Shown in pieces: positions 7,255 through 15,166 of a stretch of 22,656 nucleotides of DNA (its first letter is position 1; each line of letters starts with the position of its first letter). The translations under genes were made by a program, and so were the position numbers. Under the pieces are notes generated by a model, which saw nothing but the letters and a program-made list of their open reading frames with translations, did no database searches and was not told where the DNA came from. The stretch covers positions 1 to 22,656 of the forward strand of contig JAGHVP010000007.1 in NCBI GenBank assembly GCA_018064305.1. The letters run 5' to 3'. Source of the DNA: Candidatus Equibacterium intestinale. GTDB lineage: Bacteria; Bacteroidota; Bacteroidia; Bacteroidales; UBA932.

Positions 7255-8604
7255 ATGGAAAAGATAGACAGACGTTCATTTCTGAAACATATCGGTGCTG
7301 CCGGTGCCGGAGCTGCGCTTGTTGCCACAGGCTGCAAAAGCCAGACGAGCGGCGTGAAAGCAGGAAAGCCTGATTCCGAAGGCACGATGGAATACCGCAC
7401 AAGCGGCCGCGGAGACAAGATTTCACTGCTTGGATACGGAGGAATGCGCTTCCCTACAATAGACAATGTCCGTGGTGCAGAGCTTGACCAGGAGCAGATC
7501 AACCACCTTGTGGACTATGCCCTGGAGCACGGAGTGAACTATTTCGACACGGCACCTGTCTACAGCGGCGGAAAGGCCGAAGGTGCACTTGGCAGGGCGC
7601 TTGCCCGCCACCCGCGCGACAGTTACTTCGTTGCCACAAAGATGTCTAACTTCCGTGGCAGCCACACGTTCGAAGAGGGGCTGGAGATGTATCAGCATTC
7701 ACGCAGCGAGCTGCAGGTAGACTACATCGACTATTATCTGCTGCACTCCCTGGACGGCAGCAGAGAATCTTTCAACACACGCTTCATCGAGAACGGGCTG
7801 CTCGACTATCTGCTTGCCGAACGAGAGGCGGGCCGCATCCGCAACCTCGGATTCTCTTTCCACGGCAGTGCCGAAGGCTTTGACTACATAATGAGCCTGC
7901 ACGAGCAATATCACTGGGACTTCGCACTTGTCCAGCTCAATTATATAGACTGGAACCATTCCGACGAATGCAACGCCTCTTATCTTTATTCAGAGATGGA
8001 GAAACGCGGCATCAAGACCGTTGTGATGGAGCCGCTGCTCGGCGGCCGGCTGGCCAACGTGGCCGGAATGGTCTCAAGCCAGATGCTTGAGCGCAGGCCC
8101 GGCAGCAGCGTGGCGTCATGGGCATTCCGTTTCGCAGGAAGCCACCCCAACATAATGTGTGTGCTGAGCGGCATGACCTACATGGAGCACCTGCAGGACA
8201 ACCTGGGCACATTCACAGGTTTCGAGCCGTGCACCGAAGAAGAGAACGAGTTCCTTGACGGTGTTGCAAAAGCCATACTGCAGTATCCCCTTATCAACTG
8301 CACAATGTGCAACTACTGCCTTCCCTGCGAATTCGGAGTGGATATCCCCAGTATCTTCAACCATTACAACAAATGCATCAACGAGGGTCTGGTACCGGAA
8401 TCATCAGGCGACTCCGACTACAGGAAACTGCGCCGCGCCTTTCTGAAAGGATACGACAAGAGCGTGCCTTCACTCCGCCAGGCCAGCCACTGCATAGGAT
8501 GTATGGAGTGCATAAAGAAGTGCCCCCAGAAAATAAATATCCCCACGCAGCTGCACCGTATAGATGAGTACGTGGAGATATTGAAACAGCAGAAAGAATT
8601 CTAG
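7255..8604 (+). CDS. Exported aldo/keto reductase with C-terminal Fe-S cluster motifs
   Basis: A 449-residue protein. The N-terminus RRSFLKHIGAAGAGAALVATGC combines a twin-arginine signal with a lipobox (Cys27). The aldo/keto reductase barrel shows the catalytic tetrad: Asp98 and Tyr103 (NYFDTAPVYSGG), Lys129 (ATKMS) and His164 (LLHSLDG). The C-terminus adds four clustered cysteines (349, 352, 355, 358) and a CxxCxxCxxxC motif (413-423) followed by Pro, typical of Fe-S binding. AKRs normally use soluble NADPH. Folded TAT export together with Fe-S clusters suggests electrons arrive through the ferredoxin encoded just upstream (12-base gap, likely one operon). The pairing is common in Bacteroidetes, but the substrate is unknown. 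Confidence 0.87.
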   Translation: MEKIDRRSFLKHIGAAGAGAALVATGCKSQTSGVKAGKPDSEGTMEYRTSGRGDKISLLGYGGMRFPTIDNVRGAELDQEQINHLVDYALEHGVNYFDTAPVYSGGKAEGALGRALARHPRDSYFVATKMSNFRGSHTFEEGLEMYQHSRSELQVDYIDYYLLHSLDGSRESFNTRFIENGLLDYLLAEREAGRIRNLGFSFHGSAEGFDYIMSLHEQYHWDFALVQLNYIDWNHSDECNASYLYSEMEKRGIKTVVMEPLLGGRLANVAGMVSSQMLERRPGSSVASWAFRFAGSHPNIMCVLSGMTYMEHLQDNLGTFTGFEPCTEEENEFLDGVAKAILQYPLINCTMCNYCLPCEFGVDIPSIFNHYNKCINEGLVPESSGDSDYRKLRRAFLKGYDKSVPSLRQASHCIGCMECIKKCPQKINIPTQLHRIDEYVEILKQQKEF

Positions 8605-8616
8605 CTGCAGGAAGCC

Positions 8617-9525
8617 CTATGCCTGCTTCCACTGCTCGCGCAGAAGCGCCACTGCAGCGGGAGTGGTCACTGCGGGATCGCCGGCAGTGCCGCACTCGAA
8701 GCTTACATAGTTCTGATATTCCATCTCTTTCAGAGCACGGAATCCTGATACATAGTTGTCAAGCTCGCCGTCTTCGCCGGGATTGATACGGCGGCCGCGG
8801 CTTGCCACATGCACATGCTGCAGATATTTGGGACCTGCAGACATGAATGCCGCATAGTCAGATGTCTCTTCTTTCATGTGCCAGAAGTCGCCCATGCATT
8901 TCACACCGTCGCTTCCGCAGTCACGGCAGATTGCAGCAGCGTCTGAAACGAGGCGGAGATAGAACGCTTCCTCGCGGTTGAGAGGCTCGAGAATCACTGT
9001 TGTACCTGCCGCAAGGGCATACTGGCCAAGCTCGTAAAGCTGGTCGCAGAGATACTGGCGTGTCTCGGGAGTATGAGGCTTGCATGGATTCTGGAACACA
9101 AACGCAGGCACCATTATGACACCGGTTGAGCCGAGGGCACCGGCTGCGTCGACTATTGTGCGCATCGATTTGTCGAACGCATCCTTCTGTCCGTCTTCTG
9201 CCAGGATGAAGCCGTCGAAACCGGCACAGATTGCAGAAAGTTTGATATTGCGCCCTTCAAGCGCCTTTGACAGCTCGTCAAAGTTCCTTACAAGCTCACC
9301 GCCACCGGGTTCGAAGCCCACGATGCCGAGGCTTTCCATATAGTCGAACTTCTCTGCGTATGTGTCACCGATTGCCTTGCCGCTCTGGAAAGAGAGCTTG
9401 AGCTCAGTATTGTTCTTGGGCTTTGCAGCCGTGCATGACGAGGCAATAGCGGCAACAGGGCCGCCTGCCAGTGCTACTGCGGCGGCTCCTGCAAAAGAAG
9501 TCTTGAAGAAATCCTTCCTGTTCAT
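8617..9525 (-). CDS. Exported TIM-barrel sugar isomerase/epimerase-like lipoprotein
   Basis: A 302-residue protein of the xylose-isomerase-like TIM-barrel (AP_endonuc_2) superfamily. The signal sequence MNRKDFFKTSFAGA carries RK rather than the usual RR pair and leads to ASSC, a lipobox at Cys31. Likely divalent-metal ligands are Glu180 (VILEPLNR), Asp213 (MGDFWHM), His239 or His237 (QHVHVASRGR) and Glu277 (SFECG), the pattern of sugar isomerases/epimerases. It lies 12 bases downstream of the Gfo/Idh gene. In Bacteroidetes exported proteins of these two families are often neighbours in loci that modify keto-sugars. Which sugar is used here cannot be told from the sequence. The 3' end converges on the aldo/keto reductase gene with a 12-base gap. 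Confidence 0.85.
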   Translation of the reverse strand: MNRKDFFKTSFAGAAAVALAGGPVAAIASSCTAAKPKNNTELKLSFQSGKAIGDTYAEKFDYMESLGIVGFEPGGGELVRNFDELSKALEGRNIKLSAICAGFDGFILAEDGQKDAFDKSMRTIVDAAGALGSTGVIMVPAFVFQNPCKPHTPETRQYLCDQLYELGQYALAAGTTVILEPLNREEAFYLRLVSDAAAICRDCGSDGVKCMGDFWHMKEETSDYAAFMSAGPKYLQHVHVASRGRRINPGEDGELDNYVSGFRALKEMEYQNYVSFECGTAGDPAVTTPAAVALLREQWKQA

Positions 9526-9537
9526 TTGTTCTGATGA

Positions 9538-10896
9538 TTAGTTGCCGGGAACGGGGATAACAGGATTCTTGACAGCGTCGAGGTCACCGAATGCGAGCTG
9601 GTCGGGTTCACCGGGGAGATAGTTCATCTGGCTTGCAGAAACCTCGTCCCATGTGAGGGTGCCGCCGTTGTATGCAGCTTCACGTCCGAGCACACCTGCA
9701 AGGGTTGAAATACCTGTCAGGGTAGCCTCGTCGTGAGCCTCGTTGTTGCGGATATGGTTAACCCAGTCGACATGTTCGAGGACATAAGGGTTGTGCTGCT
9801 GGAACGCTGCCTGTGCAGCCTCGGCATTGTATTGCCAGAGGATGTTGCCCTGCAGGTCGCGGATTGTGTTGTCAAAGCTGCTCCACTGGCCCTTTGTGCC
9901 CTGGATAACCTCACCAACGCTGCTTGAGCAGCCGTTGATCTGGCGGCACATAGAGTGGAGATGGATGCCGTTTTCGAATTCGAAGTCTACGCTGAAGCAG
10001 TCGTACTGGTCGCCTGTAACTCTGCGGTGGCGTGCACCAACAGCTTTCGCTGCAGTGGGATGGATTCCACCTGCAAACCACAGGAACACATCGATATTGT
10101 GTACATGCTGCTCTACGATATGGTCACCTGAAAGCCATTTCCAGTTGACCCAGTCGCGGATGCTCCACTCCATGTCGGTCCATGCGGGCTGACGGTCGCG
10201 GTACCAGAGCATCTCCTGGTTCCAGTAAACCTCACCTCCGGTGATTTCGCCGATCATACCTTTCTGTACAAGTTCGAAAGCCTCTACATACTCGCGCTGA
10301 TGGTGGCGCTGGGTGCCGGTAACTACAGCAAGACCCTTTGACTGTGCAACCTTGGCAACAGCCATGATGGTACGATAACCTGCAGCATCAACTGCAATGG
10401 GTTTCTCAAGGAATGAGTGAACGCCCTTTTCAGTTGCATACTGGAAATGATAGGGACGGAACACGGGAGGAGTGGCAATGATAACCATATCAACGCCCGA
10501 GTCGATCACTTTCTTATAAGCATCAAAGCCGACGAAGCACATCTCGTCGGGAATCTCCTGGCCTGCGTCGCCCTGAAGGCGCATGCGTGCATCGTTCACC
10601 CTGTCCTGGAAAACATCTCCAAGAGCAGTAATCTTCACGCCGTTGGCAGCTTCGAGAAGGTTGAATGCAGCACCTGTTCCACGTCCGCCGCATCCGATAA
10701 GACCGCATTTGAGTTCACGACCGTCGACTGCCTTGTCGGGAAGTTCGGGAATATAATATTCACCGGGTTGTTTGAGCGGAGTCATCTTGCCAGACTTAGC
10801 CGCGCAGGAAGAGAGGAGCGGAGTTGATGCAAGGAGTGCACCACCGCCAAGAACTGCACTGCAGCTCAAGAAGTTACGTCTTGAAATGTTTTTCAT
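9538..10896 (-). CDS. Exported Gfo/Idh/MocA family oxidoreductase lipoprotein
   Basis: A 452-residue NAD(P)-dependent sugar or cyclitol oxidoreductase. SRRNFLSCSA (twin-arginine) and LLSSC (Cys31) indicate folded TAT export and lipidation. The Rossmann motif GLIGCGGRGTG (65-75) and the family's EKP motif (164-166, in SFLEKPIAVD) are intact. The C-terminal domain has conserved stretches such as GEITGGEVYW. Export as a folded holoenzyme implies a tightly bound cofactor that is recycled within the reaction or by a redox partner. The gene begins 57 bases after the cytochrome-FGE gene stops. A weak internal promoter (a TAACTTTA-like box at 10934-10941 on the minus strand) may allow separate expression. 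Substrate unknown. Confidence 0.9.
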   Translation of the reverse strand: MKNISRRNFLSCSAVLGGGALLASTPLLSSCAAKSGKMTPLKQPGEYYIPELPDKAVDGRELKCGLIGCGGRGTGAAFNLLEAANGVKITALGDVFQDRVNDARMRLQGDAGQEIPDEMCFVGFDAYKKVIDSGVDMVIIATPPVFRPYHFQYATEKGVHSFLEKPIAVDAAGYRTIMAVAKVAQSKGLAVVTGTQRHHQREYVEAFELVQKGMIGEITGGEVYWNQEMLWYRDRQPAWTDMEWSIRDWVNWKWLSGDHIVEQHVHNIDVFLWFAGGIHPTAAKAVGARHRRVTGDQYDCFSVDFEFENGIHLHSMCRQINGCSSSVGEVIQGTKGQWSSFDNTIRDLQGNILWQYNAEAAQAAFQQHNPYVLEHVDWVNHIRNNEAHDEATLTGISTLAGVLGREAAYNGGTLTWDEVSASQMNYLPGEPDQLAFGDLDAVKNPVIPVPGN

Positions 10897-10953
10897 GATA
10901 ATATATGTTTTACGTATTTTACAATATTGAGGCTAAAGTTAAGACATTTATTC

Positions 10954-12480
10954 CTACTCTGCAACAATGCCTTCCGGAACTTCGCACACGACCCTGAATC
11001 CTATTCCCTTGATGTCTGAATACCACCAGATGCTCTTGGGATTCTGAGGGTCGGTCTTGAGCCATGCGTCATGCTCGGTATGGGCACGTGCCGCACAGCG
11101 GACATCTGCAGCATCAGAAGCATAATAACCGCCGCGGACCACATATTCAGTGCCTGAAGCGGGGCCTTTCGGGTCAACAGCACCGTCTGAGACTTTGCTG
11201 TAGGCATCTTCTGCATACCAGTCAGAGCAGTACTCCATGACATTGCCAAGCATATTCTTCAAACCGAAGGGGTTTGCTGCAACTTTTGCAGGCTCGTCGG
11301 TGCGGTTGCTGCTGTTGAGGGCATAAATCACATTGGATGCGATGCCTGTGGGGTCACTTCCGAACAGCTTGCGCACAATACCTTCAGATGTAAACTTCTT
11401 AGGGTCTCCTGCGAAATAATAAGGAGTGGATGTACCGCCGCGTGCCGCATACTCCCATTCCGCCTCGGTGGGAAGACGGTATGTGCGGCCTGTCTTCAGG
11501 CTCAGCCACTGGCAGAATGTCTCAGCACCGTAGTGGGTCATGGTGATGGCCGGACGGGAACCCTGTCCCCAGCCCTGGTCGGGCGCTCCGAAAGGAGGTG
11601 TAGGGCCGCTCACTGCATCGATATCCTCGCGTGTATTGTTTGCATAGATGGTTGCCGGAGCAGTGCGGCCTTCCGACATCGTCTCGCCGAAGAAAGCCCA
11701 GTACTGGTCCCAGGTAACCTCGACTTCTGCCATAAAGAACGGAGATACCCTGACTTTGTGCTGGGGCCCTTCGTCGTCGTTGCGCAGAGCCTCGTCTGAA
11801 GCAGATCCCATTTCAAACTCGCCGCCTGGCACAGCTATCATGTTGATGGATGCAGAAGTACCGGGAACGGTCTCTGTGAAGTTCTTGAACTCTGTAACCT
11901 CGGCTGCTGTCTCATACACCACTCCACCTGTAGTCTTCGGGGCTTCAGTCATTGACGAATGTTTGTAGTCGGGATTGTAGTGACCTGCATCCAGATGGCA
12001 GCTTATACACTGGATATCAAGCTTTTCGGCATTGTCTTCATAGTAGAGGTGGGCGCAGATCGCATCGTCAGACACACCCTCGGGGAACAGAGTCTGATGG
12101 CACTCGAGGCACGACTCGTTATAGACAATCTTCACTGCATAGTCAAGCTCGCCCTTGCGGTCCCAGTTTATCTTTTCCTTGTTCTTGAATACATACGAGA
12201 ACAAATCCTTGATTCCCATCTTTGTCTTTACCAGAAAATGCCCGGCAACATGGTCTTCAGGCGGAAGGTGGCACTCTGCGCAGTCGGTCACAGTGCCGCT
12301 GGCATTCTGGTGGTGCACGCTCTTCATCCAGCTTGCATCTGCCGCTTCGTGCACATGGCACGACATACAGCTGTCGTTGGTTGATGTCTTGACATACACT
12401 GTGTTCAGCACAGCCGTCACTACAATACCGGCCACTATGCCGATAAGGATGAGAAGAAGATTCTTTTTCCTGCTTGTCAT
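10954..12480 (-). CDS. NapC/NrfH-type tetraheme cytochrome c fused to an FGE-fold (SUMF1/EgtB/PvdO) domain
   Basis: A 508-residue two-part protein. The first part has an N-terminal membrane anchor (about 7-30) and four c-type heme sites, CMSCH (38-42), CAECH (67-71), CLECH (124-128) and CISCH (158-162). This is the plan of the small quinol-oxidising NrfH/NapC cytochromes. The second part (about 211-505) is a formylglycine-generating-enzyme-fold domain: MIAVPGGEFEMGS, VEVTWDQYWAF, RLPTEAEWEYAARGG, GNVMEYCSDWY, VVRGGYY and GIGFRVVCE. True FGEs have two copper-binding catalytic cysteines in the stretch after RGGS; here that stretch reads YYASDAADVRCAAR and lacks them, so sulfatase activation is unlikely. 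No nrfA-like pentaheme gene is adjacent. It sits 12 bases after the rhamnosidase. Role inferred: quinol-linked electron transfer in the periplasm. Confidence 0.88.
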   Translation of the reverse strand: MTSRKKNLLLILIGIVAGIVVTAVLNTVYVKTSTNDSCMSCHVHEAADASWMKSVHHQNASGTVTDCAECHLPPEDHVAGHFLVKTKMGIKDLFSYVFKNKEKINWDRKGELDYAVKIVYNESCLECHQTLFPEGVSDDAICAHLYYEDNAEKLDIQCISCHLDAGHYNPDYKHSSMTEAPKTTGGVVYETAAEVTEFKNFTETVPGTSASINMIAVPGGEFEMGSASDEALRNDDEGPQHKVRVSPFFMAEVEVTWDQYWAFFGETMSEGRTAPATIYANNTREDIDAVSGPTPPFGAPDQGWGQGSRPAITMTHYGAETFCQWLSLKTGRTYRLPTEAEWEYAARGGTSTPYYFAGDPKKFTSEGIVRKLFGSDPTGIASNVIYALNSSNRTDEPAKVAANPFGLKNMLGNVMEYCSDWYAEDAYSKVSDGAVDPKGPASGTEYVVRGGYYASDAADVRCAARAHTEHDAWLKTDPQNPKSIWWYSDIKGIGFRVVCEVPEGIVAE

Positions 12481-12492
12481 ATAATCTGATAT

Positions 12493-15162
12493 CTATTTTA
12501 CTTCGAAAACATATCTGCCGCTGCCTGTATTGAATACGGCATAACCTCCGGCATATTCATAATCTGTCATAGCTTCGCCGTCCTTTGTAACCACTGCTCC
12601 TTCAGCAGCAGGGACGCACACTTCCGCCCTTGTATTGAACGGAACCGTTATTTCAAGGACAAACCTGCCGTCGTCTTCAATGCGCCAGGCAGATGCAGCC
12701 TTGCCGTATGGCGTTGTCTCTTCAGCCTCGGCAAATGTAAGTCCTTCGCCGGGATATGGTTTGATACGGATGGTCTTGAAGCCCGGCTCCAACTCGCTGA
12801 TACCTGCAACATAACGGTAGAGCCAGTCGCCGATAGCACCGTATGAATAGTGGTTGAAAGAGTTCATACCGTTGTCGGGAATGGTATGGTCGGGCAGCAT
12901 AGAGTTCCAGCGTTCCCAGATGGTGGTGGCATCCATCGTCACAGGATAGAGCCAGCTGGGGCATGTGTCGTTGAAAAGAAGCCTGTATGCCAGATGATTG
13001 TATCCGTTCTCTGTAAGGACACGGTTTATGTGGGGAGTACCCAGGAATCCTGTGGTGAGATGGCCGTAATACTCCACATTCTCTGCAAGGCGGGCGGCGG
13101 CTGCAGCGCGGACATTTTCCGGCAGCATATCATACACAAGTGCCAGGATATAGGCCGTCTGGGTGTTTGCGGTAAGCGAGCCGTCTTCATTAAGATACTC
13201 CCTGCAGAAAGCCTCCTTCGCCTTGGTGCAGATGCCTGCATAATATTCGGCATCGGCGCTGTTGCCCAGCACTTCAGCCGTACGGGCCATGATATCGGCA
13301 GAATTTGCGAAGTGGCACTGCTGGCTGATGGGGTTGGGAGTGGCTATCTGGAAGCCGTCCTTCTCCCCTGCCTCTACGTATGAGAGCCAGTCGCCGTAAT
13401 GCCAGCCGGTGTTCCACAGGCAGCTTTCTCCAGCCTGTGCAATGACACAGTCGACCCACTTCTTCATGCTGGAATATTGAGTCTCCAGCACCTTCGTATC
13501 ACCGTATGCCATATAGAGCGTCCAGGGGATGATGGTTGCAGCATCAGCCCAGCCCACATGGCCTGCACCTACAAGGTTTTTCACGAAAGGCACTATGTCT
13601 GTCACCTCACCGCCGGGGAACTGCTCGGCTGCAAGGTCTTTGAGCCATTTAGAATAGAATGCGTATGTCTGGCGGTTGAAAGTGGCGGTGCGGGCAAACA
13701 CCTCTGCATCGCCTGTCCAGCCGAGACGCTCGTCACGCTGCGGGCAGTCAGACGGGATATCCACGAAGTTGCCGCGCTGGCTCCACTGGATGTTGCTCTG
13801 CAGCCTGTTGACACGCTCGTCAGAGCATCTGAAGCTGCCGGCGGGCTCGAGGTTGGAGAACCTTACTGCAGCCTTGAAATCGTCAAGGTTGATTTCGTCA
13901 CGCTCCATTCCTTCTACCTTGATATATCTGAATCCGTAGAATGTGAACTTCGCAGAGAACTCCTGGGGCGTGCCGTCGCAGATGTATGTGCTGAGCGCTT
14001 TTGCCGAGCGGAGGTTCACAGTATAGAAGTTGCCGTTCTCGTCAAGGTATTCGGCATGCGAGATTTTTATTGTCTGACCGGGCTTTCCTGTAAAACTCAG
14101 CACTTCGGTACCCACCAGGTTCTGACCGAAGTCAATCACCAGTTCACCCGCAGGCGTCTCTATCAGTTCTTTCGGGCTCACATACTGTTCTGTAACTACT
14201 TGCTCGCAGTCCTGGGGCGCCAGATTGTCATAACCGTATTCCACCTCTTGCACATTCTGCCACTGCGAATCGTCGAAGCCGGGGGTATTCCAGCCCTGCT
14301 GCACCTTTGCAGCATCGAAAGTCTCACCGTTGTAGATGGTAGACTCGAGGATTCCTCCGGTAGAGTATTTCCACGAGCCGTCTGTCACCACAACATCCTT
14401 TGAACCATCCTGATATGTGATAAGGATCTGTGCCAGTGCCGCAATGTTCGTCCCTTCGAAATTAGGCTTGTAGACAGAAGGATCCACAAAACCCATATTG
14501 CTCAGATACCAGCCGCGGGCAAGCTCCAGGCCGAAGGCATTCTCCCCTTCTTCAATCATATCAGTCACATCGTATGTCTGGTACTGAAGATGCCTGTCGT
14601 AGCTAGTGTATCCGGGAGCAAGGTATGCATCGCCTATCTTGGAGCCGTTGAGCGAGGCTTCGTAGAGGCCGTGTGCCGTAACGAATGCCAGTGCGCGCTT
14701 CACTTTCTTCGATACACTGAACTCCTTGCGCATCAGGGGGCTTGCATCTGTGAGAGGGGCTTCTATCCAAGATGCCTGCCATTCGGAAGCATTGAATAGG
14801 CCTGTAATAAAACGCGCACGGCTGCTCCATGCGCTCTTGGTGCCTTCATTGTCCCAGACTCTCACCCTCCATTCGTAGACTGTACCGGATTTGAGCTGTT
14901 TACCTGCATAAGGCACAGCCACAGAGTTGCTGCCTGCAATCCTGCCTGAGTTCCAGACTTTCTTACGGCCGTCAAACACCTGGATCCTGCAGGCAATCTG
15001 GCCTGCGTTGTGTGAGTCGCTCTCAGTGATCCAGCTGAAAGTGGGCTCCGGGTCTGTGATGCCTGCCGGTGATGTCATGTGATTCACTTTGAGCGAATTG
15101 ACATCCAGCGCAAAGGCACGGCACGACACCAGTATGGCTATTGCTGCAAGAATTCTTTTCAT
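12493..15162 (-). CDS. GH78 alpha-L-rhamnosidase
   Basis: An 889-residue secreted enzyme that releases terminal alpha-L-rhamnose from plant polysaccharides or glycosides. A signal peptide (MKRILAAIAILVSCRAFA) precedes an N-terminal fibronectin/Ig-like region (about 20-125), beta-sandwich domains (about 150-430) and an (alpha/alpha)6 barrel. The GH78 active-site stretch SDCPQRDERLGWTGD (about 471-485) supplies acidic catalytic residues, and WERWNS (Glu750) with NSFNHYSYG (His771) completes the pocket. The chosen start is the ATG at 15162, four bases after the peptidase stop; an earlier in-frame ATG overlaps the peptidase gene and lacks a signal sequence. No SusC/SusD pair is in the window, so any polysaccharide-utilisation context is incomplete here. 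Confidence 0.93.
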   Translation of the reverse strand: MKRILAAIAILVSCRAFALDVNSLKVNHMTSPAGITDPEPTFSWITESDSHNAGQIACRIQVFDGRKKVWNSGRIAGSNSVAVPYAGKQLKSGTVYEWRVRVWDNEGTKSAWSSRARFITGLFNASEWQASWIEAPLTDASPLMRKEFSVSKKVKRALAFVTAHGLYEASLNGSKIGDAYLAPGYTSYDRHLQYQTYDVTDMIEEGENAFGLELARGWYLSNMGFVDPSVYKPNFEGTNIAALAQILITYQDGSKDVVVTDGSWKYSTGGILESTIYNGETFDAAKVQQGWNTPGFDDSQWQNVQEVEYGYDNLAPQDCEQVVTEQYVSPKELIETPAGELVIDFGQNLVGTEVLSFTGKPGQTIKISHAEYLDENGNFYTVNLRSAKALSTYICDGTPQEFSAKFTFYGFRYIKVEGMERDEINLDDFKAAVRFSNLEPAGSFRCSDERVNRLQSNIQWSQRGNFVDIPSDCPQRDERLGWTGDAEVFARTATFNRQTYAFYSKWLKDLAAEQFPGGEVTDIVPFVKNLVGAGHVGWADAATIIPWTLYMAYGDTKVLETQYSSMKKWVDCVIAQAGESCLWNTGWHYGDWLSYVEAGEKDGFQIATPNPISQQCHFANSADIMARTAEVLGNSADAEYYAGICTKAKEAFCREYLNEDGSLTANTQTAYILALVYDMLPENVRAAAAARLAENVEYYGHLTTGFLGTPHINRVLTENGYNHLAYRLLFNDTCPSWLYPVTMDATTIWERWNSMLPDHTIPDNGMNSFNHYSYGAIGDWLYRYVAGISELEPGFKTIRIKPYPGEGLTFAEAEETTPYGKAASAWRIEDDGRFVLEITVPFNTRAEVCVPAAEGAVVTKDGEAMTDYEYAGGYAVFNTGSGRYVFEVK

Positions 15163-15166
15163 GGCA

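Noticed and set aside
8610..8630. Hairpin GGAAGC/GCTTCC between the convergent genes
   Set aside because: Only a 6-bp stem with no T tract on either strand and it overlaps the 3' end of the isomerase gene; too weak to call a terminator.
10934..10968. Possible promoter on the minus strand before the Gfo/Idh gene
   Set aside because: The -7 box differs from consensus in its last base and no well-spaced -33 box is present; noted only as a possibility in that gene's entry.
10954..12480. Reading the FGE-like domain as a sulfatase-maturing enzyme
   Set aside because: The two cysteines needed for copper binding and catalysis are not in the expected stretch, and no sulfatase is nearby.
13399..14403. 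Long plus-strand open frame (334 residues) opposite the rhamnosidase
   Set aside because: It is antisense to a clear GH78 gene, cysteine-rich without a pattern, and arises from GC-rich codon bias.
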